Below the pieces are notes generated by a model, which was not told where the DNA came from, searched no databases, and was given only the letters and a program-made list of their open reading frames with translations. 64,000 nt of DNA from Hydrocarboniphaga daqingensis (GTDB lineage: Bacteria > Pseudomonadota > Gammaproteobacteria > Nevskiales > Nevskiaceae). The stretch covers positions 620,001 to 684,000 of the forward strand of contig NZ_FQWZ01000001.1 in NCBI RefSeq assembly GCF_900129825.1, written 5' to 3'. This document shows, one piece after another, positions 36,208 to 44,861 of the stretch. Within the stretch, counting starts at the first letter, position 1. Each line of letters begins with the position of its first letter. The translations under genes were made by a program, and so were the position numbers.

Positions 36208-36892
36208 AGGGGTCAGCGTGCTGGTCGTTGACGACGAACCCCAAATTCGTCGTTTCCTGCGCGTCAGCCTCAGCGCCGAAGGTATGCAGATGAGCGAAGC
36301 CGGCAGCCTTGCACAAGCGCGCCTCGTGCTGGATCGGCAACCTCAAGACCTGCTGATCCTCGATCTCGGCCTTCCCGACGGCGATGGTCTGACGCTGATC
36401 AACGAGGTACGGCGCGACGGCAGCGACCTGCCGATCATCGTGTTGTCGGTACGCGACGACGAAGCAGTGAAGGTGTCAGCGCTCGACGCCGGCGCCAACG
36501 ACTATCTTTGCAAGCCGTTCGGCGTGGGTGAATTGCTGGCCAGAATCCGGGCTGCGCTGCGCCACCGGATACTCGCAGCAGGGAGCCGGCCGGTGGTCGA
36601 AGTCGGTGATCTTCGGATCGATCTGAACTTGCGACAAGTCTGGGTCGGCGATGCCGAGATCAAGCTGTCGCGCAAGGAATACGCGATCCTCGAGCTGCTG
36701 GCTCGCCACAACGGACAAGTGCTGACGCAGCCCCAGATCCTGCGCGCCGTCTGGGGTCGCGGTCATGACGACGACACCCAGTATCTGCGCGTCTACATCG
36801 GCCAGCTTCGACAGAAACTTGGCGATGACGCGGCATCACCCCGTTACTTGCTGACCGAGCCGGGCGTTGGGTACCGGCTCAAGCGACGCTAG
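36191..36892 (+). CDS. kdpE: KDP operon response regulator
   Basis: 233 residues from a GTG start inside the end of kdpD. The receiver domain has VLVVDDEPQIRRFL and phospho-acceptor LLILDLGLPDGDG; the C-terminal OmpR-type winged helix has KLSRKEYAILELLARH and YLLTEPGVGYRLKRR. It activates the kdp promoter; the phased TTTACGC repeats at 28921-28971 are a candidate site. Confidence 0.96.
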   Translation: MTRVTEGVSVLVVDDEPQIRRFLRVSLSAEGMQMSEAGSLAQARLVLDRQPQDLLILDLGLPDGDGLTLINEVRRDGSDLPIIVLSVRDDEAVKVSALDAGANDYLCKPFGVGELLARIRAALRHRILAAGSRPVVEVGDLRIDLNLRQVWVGDAEIKLSRKEYAILELLARHNGQVLTQPQILRAVWGRGHDDDTQYLRVYIGQLRQKLGDDAASPRYLLTEPGVGYRLKRR

Positions 36893-36943
36893 CCAAGCGC
36901 AGGCCGTTACCGGTCGCGCTCCTCTCCTTCCACCATAGACACG

Positions 36944-37852
36944 ATGAGAATCGGCATCGACCTCGGCGGTACCAAGATCGAAGGCATCGTCATGGCAGAC
37001 GATTCGGCGGTGCTGGCGCGGCGGCGCATCGCCACGCCGCAAGGCGACTATGCCGCGACGCTGGCCTGCATCGCAGGCCTAGTCGCCGATCTGGAGCGCG
37101 ATGTCGGCCGTGCAGCGTTGCCGGTCGGCATCGGACATCCCGGCGCGCTGACGCCGGCGACCGGGCGGCTCAAGAACTCGAATTCGGTTTGCTTGAATGA
37201 CCGGCCGTTGCAGCACGACCTCGAGCACGCGCTGCAACGCGCCCTGCGGCTGGCCAACGACGCCAACTGCCTGGCGCTGTCGGAGTCCGTCGACGGCGCG
37301 GCCGCACAAGCCGGCACCGTGTTTGCCGTGATTCTCGGCACCGGGGTCGGCGGCGGACTGGTCGTCGACGGCAAGCTGCTTGGCGGCGCCAACGGCATCG
37401 GCGGTGAATGGGGCCACAACGGCCTGCCGCGGCCGCGCGCGGACTGGAACGAATCACCGGGCCCGGCCTGCTGGTGCGGGCGCGAAGGCTGCATCGAAGC
37501 TTGGCTGTCCGGGCCGGCACTCGCGGCCGACCATCGGCGTGTCACCGGGCAGAGCCGCAGCCCGGAGCAGATCGTCAACGATGCCGCGCATGGCGATGCG
37601 GCAGCCGAGGCGACGCTGCAGCGCTACGAAGACCGCCTGGCACGAGCGCTGGCCGGCGTCATCAACATCGTCGACCCCGACGTCATCGTGCTCGGCGGCG
37701 GCCTGTCGAAGCTCGACCGGCTGTATCGCAGCGTGCCGGCACTGTGGGGCCGCGCGATCTTCAGCGACGAGGTCACCACGCGGCTGCTACCGGCCCAGCA
37801 TGGCGATTCCAGCGGCGTGCGCGGCGCGGCGCGACTGTGGCCGCCGGGCTGA
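36944..37852 (+). CDS. ROK-family sugar kinase (fructokinase/N-acetylglucosamine kinase type)
   Basis: 302 residues. ATP-binding IGIDLGGTKIEGIV opens the protein. LANDANCLALSE carries the catalytic Asp, GTGVGGGLVVDGK and GGEWGHN are ROK blocks, and CWCGREGCIEAWLSGPAL is the ROK zinc site. It phosphorylates a hexose in the cytoplasm; Mak-type fructokinase looks closest, but the substrate is not decided by sequence. It starts 51 nt after kdpE and is probably unrelated to it in function. Confidence 0.9.
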   Translation: MRIGIDLGGTKIEGIVMADDSAVLARRRIATPQGDYAATLACIAGLVADLERDVGRAALPVGIGHPGALTPATGRLKNSNSVCLNDRPLQHDLEHALQRALRLANDANCLALSESVDGAAAQAGTVFAVILGTGVGGGLVVDGKLLGGANGIGGEWGHNGLPRPRADWNESPGPACWCGREGCIEAWLSGPALAADHRRVTGQSRSPEQIVNDAAHGDAAAEATLQRYEDRLARALAGVINIVDPDVIVLGGGLSKLDRLYRSVPALWGRAIFSDEVTTRLLPAQHGDSSGVRGAARLWPPG

Positions 37853-37933
37853 ACCCCATCTGAACCCCGGCGCCCGCGCCGCAGCGGCTTGGTTACACTG
37901 CCGGCCTCCCCTGCACCACCGGCCTGCGTTCTC

Positions 37934-40378
37934 ATGGCACGTCCGCTGAAATACTTCCTGATCGCCGTCACGCTGTTGATCGTGCTGGTCGTCGGCGCGC
38001 TCACCGCTGCGGTGATGACCTTCGATCCGAACGACTACCGCGCGCAGATCGCCGACAGTGTTCACCAGAAAACCGGTCGCGACCTGGCCATCGGCGACAT
38101 CGGCCTGAGTGTGTTTCCTTGGTTGAAGCTCGACCTGAAGCAGGTACGCCTCAGCAATGCGGCGGGCTTTGGCGACGCGCCATTTGCCCAGATCGCGCAG
38201 GCCAGCGTCGGGGTGGAACTGCTGCCGTTGCTGCGCGAGCGCAAGCTGGTCGTCGACGGCCTGCAACTCGACGGCTTGGTGCTGAACCTGGCCAAGGCCG
38301 CCGACGGCAAGACCAATTGGGACGATCTGGCGGCGCTGGCCAACGACGAGCCTGCAGCCGAACCGAACACGCCGGACGCACCATCCAACTTCAAGCTCGA
38401 TGACATCGACATCGGCGGCATTGAGATTCGTGATGCGGCGGTGACCTACGCCGATGCCGTGTCAGGACAGCGTTACCAGATCCGCGACTTCGATCTAAAG
38501 ACCGGGGCATTGAAGCCGGGCAAGCCGTTCGATATCGAAGCAGCCGTGGCGGCCACGCTCGACGCCCAAAAGCTCGACACGCAACTGCAGCTGTCCGCCC
38601 ATGTCGATCCCGATCTCGACACGCAAGACATCAAGCTCAGTGATCTGAAGCTGCAACTCGACGCCAGCGACCCGCAGCAGCAGATCAGCATCACGATGGT
38701 TGGCGCGGTGGCCGGCAACGTCGCCACGCAGCAGTTCGGCAGCGACGATCTGTCGATCAAGCTTCAGCGCAAGCACGCGCAACTGAGCGCCGACGCCGAC
38801 GTCGGCGGCAAGCTCAAGGCCGACCTGAAAGCCAAGCGCTTCGAGATCGCCGGACTGACACTCGACGGCAGTGCCAGCGGCTCATCGCTGCCGGGCGGCA
38901 AGCAGAGCTTGTCGTTGAGCGGCGACGTCAGCATCGACCAAACCAGCGGCAGTGGTGAATTGCGTGACCTGGTGATCAAAGCCAGCGGCCTGGAAGCGCG
39001 GACGACGCTGGCGCTGCGCGGCTTGGCCAGCGGCGGCACGCCGACGTTTAGCGGGCCACTGAGCATCGCCAGCTTCAACGCGCGCGAGTTACTCGCGCGC
39101 TTTTCATCGACGCCGCTGCAAACCGCAGACGATAAGGCGCTGACAGCTGTCAGCCTGCAGACGAAGCTCGACGGCAGCGCCAAGCGCATCAAGCTCGACG
39201 AGGTGCTGCTCAAGCTCGACCAGACCACGATGACCGGCACGATCGACGTGCGCGACATCGCGACGTTGGCGCTGGGCTTTGCACTGAAGGCCGACACCCT
39301 CGACGCCGATCGCTACCTGCCGCCGCCGGTCACCGAGCCGAAAGCCAAGCCGGGCAGCCGCGACAGCGCCGCGCTCAACGCAACGCCGATTCCGGTGGAT
39401 GCGCTAACGGCGCTAAACGTCGACGGCAAACTCGACGTGGCGCGGCTGACGCTGAAAAACCTGAAGCTGAGTGACGTGCACATCGCGCTGGCGGGCCCCA
39501 AAGGCGCGACCAAAACGCTGGTACTGAACAGCCGCTTGTACGGCGGCCAGCTCAGCAGCACCACGCGGATCACGCCCGGCGCACGGCCCGGCTACACGTT
39601 CAAGACCGAGCTGCAGAACTTGGCGTTGGGGCCGTTCCTGAAAGACTTGGCCAACCATCAGAAACTCGACGGCATCGGCACGATCGCACTGGACCTGACA
39701 TCGAGCGGCAAGACGGTCGGTGATGCGCGCCGCGCGCTCAACGGCAGCGTGTCGCTGAACTTCAAGAACGGCGCCGTCAAAGGCTTCAACCTCGGCGAGA
39801 TGCTGCGGCGCGGCCAAGCGCTGCTGCGCGGCACCGCGTACACGCCGAGCAGCGAACCCGCGCAGACCGACTTCGCTTCGATCGACTTTGCCGGCCAGAT
39901 CGTCAACGGTGTGCTGCGATCGGATTCGCTTGACGCGCGCAACCCGCTGCTGCGCGTCGCTGGCGCCGGGCAAATCGATTTGGTCAACGAAACCTTCGAC
40001 TACGTCGCCAAGCCGACGATCGTCGAAAGCAGCAAGGGCCAAGGCGGGCGCGGCCTTGAAGACTTGGGCGGCATCACGGTGCCGGTGCATCTGACCGGTA
40101 CGTTCGCCGCGCCCAAGTACAAGATCGAGATCGCCGACGCAGTGCGCGCGCGTGCCAAGGCTCAAGTCAAAGAGCAGCTGGAATTGCGTCGCGACGAAAT
40201 CCGCGAGCGGATCAACGAGCGCCTCGGGCCAGGCCTGGACGCGCTGTTCGGTATTCGCAAGAAGCCGCAACCGGCACCGACGCCCGCAGCGCCGGCCACC
40301 GAGACGCCGGCTGCGCCCGCAGCGCCCGCAGCGCCCGCCGAGACGCCGAAGGACGAGAGTGCGCCCACCACGCCGTAG
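37934..40378 (+). CDS. AsmA-family protein
   Basis: 814 residues. One N-terminal membrane anchor (YFLIAVTLLIVLVVGALTAAV) is followed by the AsmA domain (FDPNDYRAQIADSVHQKTGRDLAIGDIGLSVFPWLKLDL). The C-terminal AsmA_2 region (GTIALDLTSSGKTVGDARRALNGSVSLNFKNGAVKGFNLGEMLR) is present, and a Pro/Ala-rich tail ends the protein. Family members are beta-groove proteins thought to carry lipids between inner and outer membranes. ATG at 37934 precedes the membrane anchor directly. Its end overlaps the next gene by 20 nt. Confidence 0.92.
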   Translation: MARPLKYFLIAVTLLIVLVVGALTAAVMTFDPNDYRAQIADSVHQKTGRDLAIGDIGLSVFPWLKLDLKQVRLSNAAGFGDAPFAQIAQASVGVELLPLLRERKLVVDGLQLDGLVLNLAKAADGKTNWDDLAALANDEPAAEPNTPDAPSNFKLDDIDIGGIEIRDAAVTYADAVSGQRYQIRDFDLKTGALKPGKPFDIEAAVAATLDAQKLDTQLQLSAHVDPDLDTQDIKLSDLKLQLDASDPQQQISITMVGAVAGNVATQQFGSDDLSIKLQRKHAQLSADADVGGKLKADLKAKRFEIAGLTLDGSASGSSLPGGKQSLSLSGDVSIDQTSGSGELRDLVIKASGLEARTTLALRGLASGGTPTFSGPLSIASFNARELLARFSSTPLQTADDKALTAVSLQTKLDGSAKRIKLDEVLLKLDQTTMTGTIDVRDIATLALGFALKADTLDADRYLPPPVTEPKAKPGSRDSAALNATPIPVDALTALNVDGKLDVARLTLKNLKLSDVHIALAGPKGATKTLVLNSRLYGGQLSSTTRITPGARPGYTFKTELQNLALGPFLKDLANHQKLDGIGTIALDLTSSGKTVGDARRALNGSVSLNFKNGAVKGFNLGEMLRRGQALLRGTAYTPSSEPAQTDFASIDFAGQIVNGVLRSDSLDARNPLLRVAGAGQIDLVNETFDYVAKPTIVESSKGQGGRGLEDLGGITVPVHLTGTFAAPKYKIEIADAVRARAKAQVKEQLELRRDEIRERINERLGPGLDALFGIRKKPQPAPTPAAPATETPAAPAAPAAPAETPKDESAPTTP

Positions 40379-40994
40379 TCTGAAGCGGGGTCGCGGTGCA
40401 GCAGCGCTGGCGATGGGGCTGCTGGCCTTGTCGGGCACGCCGGCACACGCGGTGATCGTCGATGACCTGCAGGTGTCGCAGCAGGGCGCACGCTACCGCG
40501 TGACGATGCAGGTGCAGCTCGACGTGGACGCCGACGCGGCCTATGCGGTGTTTGCTGACCTGGCCAACCTGCCGCGGATCAACCCGGCGGTGACGATGGC
40601 GCGTGCGCTGCCAGAAAGTACGCTGCCCGAGGTGAGGCGCGTGCAGACGCAAGTGCGGCTGTGTGTTTCGTTCTTCTGCCGCACGCTAAACCAGGTGCAG
40701 GACATGCGCTATCAGGGACTTCCGCCCGGCGGCCGCGTCGGCGCCGAGGTGCTGGCCGATCGCAGCGATCTGCGTTTTGGTCGCGCGGACTGGCAGCTAT
40801 ACGCCTGCGGTGACGACCCGCAGCGCCACAGCTGCCTGCGTTTCGACGCCGAGCTGGAACCGCGATTCTGGGTGCCGCCTTTGATCGGACCCTGGGTCAT
40901 CGAACGCAAGCTGCGCCAGGAAGCGATACAAACCTCGCAAGGCATTGAACGCCTCGCTCAATTGCCGCGCACCGCCGCGACCGTCACGCCATAA
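40359..40994 (+). CDS. Secreted SRPBCC/START-like protein
   Basis: 211 residues from a GTG at 40359, within the end of the AsmA gene. A basic, Ala-rich signal (RGRGAAALAMGLLALSGTPAHA) precedes an SRPBCC-type fold: ADAAYAVFADLANLPRINPAV and the late WVIERKLRQEAIQTSQGIERLAQ. Cys pairs (LCVSFFCRTL) suggest an oxidised periplasmic protein. Such folds bind hydrophobic ligands. Coupling to the AsmA gene suggests a role in lipid or envelope handling; this is inference. Longer readings from 40152 lie inside the AsmA gene. Confidence 0.75.
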   Translation: MRPPRRSLKRGRGAAALAMGLLALSGTPAHAVIVDDLQVSQQGARYRVTMQVQLDVDADAAYAVFADLANLPRINPAVTMARALPESTLPEVRRVQTQVRLCVSFFCRTLNQVQDMRYQGLPPGGRVGAEVLADRSDLRFGRADWQLYACGDDPQRHSCLRFDAELEPRFWVPPLIGPWVIERKLRQEAIQTSQGIERLAQLPRTAATVTP

Positions 40995-41003
40995 GCCAGC
41001 CGA

Positions 41004-42101
41004 ATGACCGAGCCTGATTTTGCCGCACGCCTGCTGGCCTGGTTCGACCTGCACGGCCGTCGCGACCTGCCCTGGCAGCATCCGCGCGAGCCCTACCGCG
41101 TCTGGCTGTCCGAGGTGATGCTGCAGCAAACGCAAGTGACGACGGTGATCCCGTATTTCGAGCGGTTTCTACAGCGCTTTCCCGACGTTCAAACACTGGC
41201 CGCCGCGCCGATCGACGACGTGCTGCAGCGATGGGCGGGACTCGGCTATTACGCGCGAGCGCGCAATCTGCATCACTGCGCGCAAGCGATCGTCGAGCGT
41301 CACCAAGGACAGTGGCCGCGCGACATCGATCAGGTCGTCGCACTACCGGGCATCGGCCGGTCCACGGCCGCCGCGATCCTGGCGCAGGCCTTCGGCGACC
41401 GTCACGCGATCCTCGATGGCAACGTCAAACGCGTCATGGCGCGCCACGCGGCCGTCAGCGGCTGGCCGGGCCTACCGGCCGTGCAGCAAAAGCTGTGGAA
41501 CTACGCCGAGCGGCGGCTGCCCGACACGCGGCTGGCCGACTACACGCAAGCCTGCATGGACCTGGGCAACCAGATCTGCACCGCGCGCAAGCCGCTGTGC
41601 GCCGCATGCCCGGTCGCTGCCGACTGCAGCGCCCGGCTGCAGGACCGCGTCGCCGAGCTGCCGTCGCCGAAGCCGCGCCGCGAGCGGCCGCAGCGCAGCG
41701 CCTGGCTGCTACTGGTCGAGAACGCCGACGGCGCCGTGCTGCTCGAACGGCGGCCGCCCAGTGGCATTTGGGGCGGCCTGTGGTGCGCGCCGGTGATTCC
41801 ATCCGATCAGGACTGGCGCGACGCACTGCAAGCTCGCTACGCGCTCGACGTTGTCGGCGAGCCGCAAGCGCTGCCGGTGGTTGAACACGGCTTTACGCAT
41901 TACGACCTGAGCCTGCAGCCGCTGCGCATCCGCGTCGAGTGTCAAGGCGTGGCGGCAGCAGCCGAGACCGCGTGGACTACAATGCACGACCCCAACGCCC
42001 TGCCCGGCTTGCCGGCGCCGGTGCGCAAGATCATCGACGCGGCGTACTTCGCCCCGAAAGAGACTCAGCAGACCTTATGGCCAGAACCGTCCACTGCGTA
42101 A
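41004..42101 (+). CDS. mutY: A/G-specific adenine DNA glycosylase
   Basis: 365 residues. It removes adenine mispaired with 8-oxoguanine. The helix-hairpin-helix region is [20 protein letters not shown] with catalytic Asp in [11 protein letters not shown]. The 4Fe-4S cluster motif C-x6-C-x2-C-x5-C is present in [17 protein letters not shown], and a C-terminal MutT-like domain (residues about 230-350) recognises 8-oxoG. It overlaps yggX by 25 nt, the arrangement common in gammaproteobacteria. Confidence 0.96.
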   Translation: MTEPDFAARLLAWFDLHGRRDLPWQHPREPYRVWLSEVMLQQTQVTTVIPYFERFLQRFPDVQTLAAAPIDDVLQRWAGLGYYARARNLHHCAQAIVERHQGQWPRDIDQVVALPGIGRSTAAAILAQAFGDRHAILDGNVKRVMARHAAVSGWPGLPAVQQKLWNYAERRLPDTRLADYTQACMDLGNQICTARKPLCAACPVAADCSARLQDRVAELPSPKPRRERPQRSAWLLLVENADGAVLLERRPPSGIWGGLWCAPVIPSDQDWRDALQARYALDVVGEPQALPVVEHGFTHYDLSLQPLRIRVECQGVAAAAETAWTTMHDPNALPGLPAPVRKIIDAAYFAPKETQQTLWPEPSTA

Positions 42102-42349
42102 AGCTCGGCACCGATGCCGAAGGCCTTGACCGCGCGCCCTACCCCGGCCCGCTCGGCCAACGGCTGTTCGACAACGTATCCAAGGCCGCCTGGGCCGAGT
42201 GGCTGCAACACCAGACGCGCTTGATCAACGAATACCGTCTCGTTCTGTCGGACGCCGAAGCGCGCCGCTTTCTGGCCAAAGAGATGGAAAAGTACTTCTT
42301 CGGCGGCGGCGAACTGGCTCAAACCTCGTACGTGCCACCCCCGGCCTGA
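42077..42349 (+). CDS. yggX: Fe(2+)-trafficking / oxidative damage protection protein
   Basis: 90 residues: [50 protein letters not shown] and MEKYFFGGG are diagnostic for YggX. It has a conserved Cys near the start and protects Fe-S enzymes such as MutY, which matches its overlap with mutY. Confidence 0.96.
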   Translation: MARTVHCVKLGTDAEGLDRAPYPGPLGQRLFDNVSKAAWAEWLQHQTRLINEYRLVLSDAEARRFLAKEMEKYFFGGGELAQTSYVPPPA

Positions 42350-42458
42350 GCGCCCCCGCCAGCCCTTGCAACAAAGGGTTGACGGAGCCCCGCCGCGCGG
42401 CTCTAATACGCGACCTCGCGGCGCCCCCAAAGCCTCGCGACACTCCAGTACCCCAGTT

Positions 42459-42534
42459 GGCCGAGTAGCTCAGTTGGTAGAGCAGGGGATTGAAAATCCC
42501 CGTGTCGGCGGTTCGATTCCGTCCTCGGCCACCA
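42459..42534 (+). tRNA. tRNA-Phe (GAA)
   Basis: 76 nt. The acceptor stem GGCCGAG pairs with CTCGGCC; D-loop AGCTCAGTTGGTAGAGC; anticodon GAA at 42492-42494 in loop TTGAAAA with stem GGGGA/TCCCC; T-arm GGTTCGATTCC; CCA is encoded. No integrated element is seen at its 3' end. Confidence 0.98.
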
Positions 42535-42587
42535 TTCGGTGACGCTGCAAAATCTTCCGTTTCTGCCGCCCTCGCGCCCCGCTCGTA

Positions 42588-43286
42588 CTAGCGCGTTTGG
42601 TCTCCAGCGGGCGACTCTGCCCACGCAGTGATTCCAAGCTCGCGTCCGATACCACCGAAGATGCGTTCCGTTCCGGTTACCAGTTCGTCGATCGGCTGGG
42701 TGAATCCGGTCGCAATCCATCCTTGGCACAGATGGATCAACGCGCCAACCGCTCCGCGAGCCATGACGGCGAGAATCGCATCGCCGGGGCCTTTGCCGGG
42801 CAAAAAAGGCTTGGTGAATCCCACGAGCAGCTTGACGAATTCATCGTAACTGCTGCCGTACAACGTGCCGAGTTGGCTGCGCACCGACGTCGCCTCGATC
42901 ATGATCAGGCGAGCCTCGTCGGGATGCTGTCGGACGTAGCCGAAGGTCTGCTCTAGGCCCGCGCGAACCAAGGTGCGCGAGTTGCCGAGATGAGGCGCCG
43001 TGGCGTGCATGATTGATGTCAGGAACTCGCGCGTCACGACCCGAAACGATTCCACCAGCAAGGCCTCGCTGCTGGCGAACGACTCGTAGAAATAGCGCTT
43101 GGTCAGCCCGGCTTCGCTGCACACGGCATCGATACTGGTCGCGGCATAGCCCTGTCGACCCATCAGCCGGATGCCGGCGGCGAGCAGCTTTTTCCGGCGC
43201 TCCTCCTGCCGGGTGCTGGCCGCTTTCCCGGCGTAGCGGCCGCCCGGCGGCCGCGCTGTCTCGTCAGCTGATTGCGCAGACTTCAC
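42588..43286 (-). CDS. TetR-family transcriptional regulator
   Basis: 232 residues. The helix-turn-helix lies at about residues 25-75 (RRKKLLAAGIRLMGRQGYAATSIDAVCSEAGLTKRYFYESFASSEAL), followed by a helical ligand-binding domain. GTG at 43286 is preferred to TTG at 43298 because AAGGAA sits too close to the TTG. It is divergent from the SGNH hydrolase operon and a palindrome lies between that operon's -35 and -10, so it probably represses the operon and perhaps itself. The ligand is unknown. Confidence 0.9.
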   Translation of the reverse strand: MKSAQSADETARPPGGRYAGKAASTRQEERRKKLLAAGIRLMGRQGYAATSIDAVCSEAGLTKRYFYESFASSEALLVESFRVVTREFLTSIMHATAPHLGNSRTLVRAGLEQTFGYVRQHPDEARLIMIEATSVRSQLGTLYGSSYDEFVKLLVGFTKPFLPGKGPGDAILAVMARGAVGALIHLCQGWIATGFTQPIDELVTGTERIFGGIGRELGITAWAESPAGDQTR

Positions 43287-43310
43287 GGAGACCGCCAATT
43301 CCTTCGATGT

Positions 43311-43339
43311 TTGACACTGAACAGTATCACTTTTAGGAT
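43311..43339 (+). promoter_or_regulatory. Sigma-70 promoter with embedded palindromic operator
   Basis: TTGACA (43311-43316), a 17-nt spacer and TAGGAT (43334-43339). GACACTG-AA-CAGTATC (43313-43328) is a dyad with one mismatch that overlaps the -35 and spacer, the expected place for a TetR-type repressor. It drives the operon starting at 43440. Confidence 0.7.
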
Positions 43340-43439
43340 CTGGAACGGTGCCGTGTCAGTTGCAGACCGGCCGGCGGTGGGCCGCTGACGACACCCCTTG
43401 TTGAGGCCGCCTCACCCCGATTACGGAGGAGTCATCTTC

Positions 43440-44861
43440 ATGGCAGCCCATTGCCGGCACGCTGCAGCACGCCGACCGCGTGCACGACTCCGCTGGCTGT
43501 GGGTCTTGTGCACCAGCGTTGCGCTGACGGGCTGTGCCGAGGGCGATGGCGCGGATGGAGCCGGCAGCGCACCATCGTCGCAGCCCCGCTGCTCGTTGGT
43601 GAACCGGCTGCCGGCGGACCAACACATGGTGACCAGCTGGAGAACAGCGCCGACCGACGCGCTCATCACCCACCCGATCTCCCGACTGACGGTGCGCCAG
43701 TTTTTGGCACCCCACCGGAGTGGCGAGACGGTGCGACTGAGCTTGTCGAATCGCTACTCGAGCCTCCCGGTCACGCTGGATCAGGTTCATATCGCACGAG
43801 AGCTCACACCCGGCGATGCGAACCTGGTGCCGGATAGCGCGTGCCTGCTGACCTTTGCCGGCCGCTCGCGCATCACGATTCCGCCCGGAGAAACCGCCGT
43901 CAGCGACCGCATCGCCTACCCGGTTCGCGCTTTCGAACGCATCGGTATCAGCTTTTTTGCGCCCGAGCTGACCCCGCAGATCACACGGCATCTGAATGCC
44001 AACGAGATCCTGTTCCTGAGCGTGCCCGGGGATTACGCCGCTGATCCCAGCGGCGCTCGCTTCCAGCCGGTGCCCGACGGCTACGCCAGCAATTTCCTGG
44101 CGATCGAAGCGCTGGAGGTGGCCGCGCCCCGTGACGTGACGACCGTGGTGACCGTGGGTGACTCGATCACCGATGGTTCCGGCTCCACGACCCAGCTGCT
44201 GCAGCGGTCGGCTTCTCCGATGACGTCGACCGACCAGCGTTACCCGAATCACCTGCAGCGGCGCATCGATCAAGCCGGCCTGCCGCTGACTGTGGCCAAT
44301 GCCGGCATCGGCGGCAATGAACTGCTCGGTGACGGCGTGCTGCCTCAGTTCGGTCCCAGCCTGCTGGAACGATTCGACCACGATGTATTGACTGTGGCGG
44401 CGGCCCGCTACGTGCTGGTCATGATCGGGACCAATGACTTCGGCAACTCGACCGCAGCGCGGGCTCCGAGCACCTCGGACATGATCGCCGGCTACACCCA
44501 GCTGATCGATCGCGCCCGAGCCGCCGGCATGAAGGTCATCCTGGGCACGATTCCGCCAGCGGAAGGCGCGGTGACCGACGGCCTGCCGTTGATCGGCGAT
44601 CTACCGATCAACCTTGATGTCATGCACGGCACCCCGGCAGCGCGGACGTCACGCGACGCGGTCAATGCCTGGATTCGCAGCCAAACGCTCAGCGATGGCG
44701 TCGTGGATTTCGATGCCTGTCTCGAAGACCCCAACGATCCCGGTTATCTCGCCGCCGAGTACAACAGCGGCGACAACCTCCATCCCAGTCCTGCGGGCTA
44801 TGCCGCGATGGCAGCGTGCGTCGACCTGGACCTGTTCCGCGCCTCGGACAGCAGGCCATGA
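43440..44861 (+). CDS. SGNH/GDSL-family hydrolase, lipoprotein
   Basis: 473 residues. A lipoprotein signal (WLWVLCTSVALTGC) is followed by an N-terminal beta-rich region, then the SGNH core: VVTVGDSITDGSG (nucleophile Ser), NAGIGGNELLGDG (Gly), VLVMIGTNDFGNS (Asn) and GDNLHPSPAGYAAMA (Asp/His). Family members are secreted esterases that often deacetylate polysaccharides. GGAGGAG precedes ATG 43440. Its stop overlaps the next start (ATGA at 44858), suggesting coupling with the GH31 enzyme and joint action on a decorated glycan. Confidence 0.88.
   Translation: MAAHCRHAAARRPRARLRWLWVLCTSVALTGCAEGDGADGAGSAPSSQPRCSLVNRLPADQHMVTSWRTAPTDALITHPISRLTVRQFLAPHRSGETVRLSLSNRYSSLPVTLDQVHIARELTPGDANLVPDSACLLTFAGRSRITIPPGETAVSDRIAYPVRAFERIGISFFAPELTPQITRHLNANEILFLSVPGDYAADPSGARFQPVPDGYASNFLAIEALEVAAPRDVTTVVTVGDSITDGSGSTTQLLQRSASPMTSTDQRYPNHLQRRIDQAGLPLTVANAGIGGNELLGDGVLPQFGPSLLERFDHDVLTVAAARYVLVMIGTNDFGNSTAARAPSTSDMIAGYTQLIDRARAAGMKVILGTIPPAEGAVTDGLPLIGDLPINLDVMHGTPAARTSRDAVNAWIRSQTLSDGVVDFDACLEDPNDPGYLAAEYNSGDNLHPSPAGYAAMAACVDLDLFRASDSRP

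Noticed and set aside
42459..42600. A possible integration site at tRNA-Phe
   Set aside because: No repeat of the tRNA 3' end and no integrase were seen in the downstream sequence.
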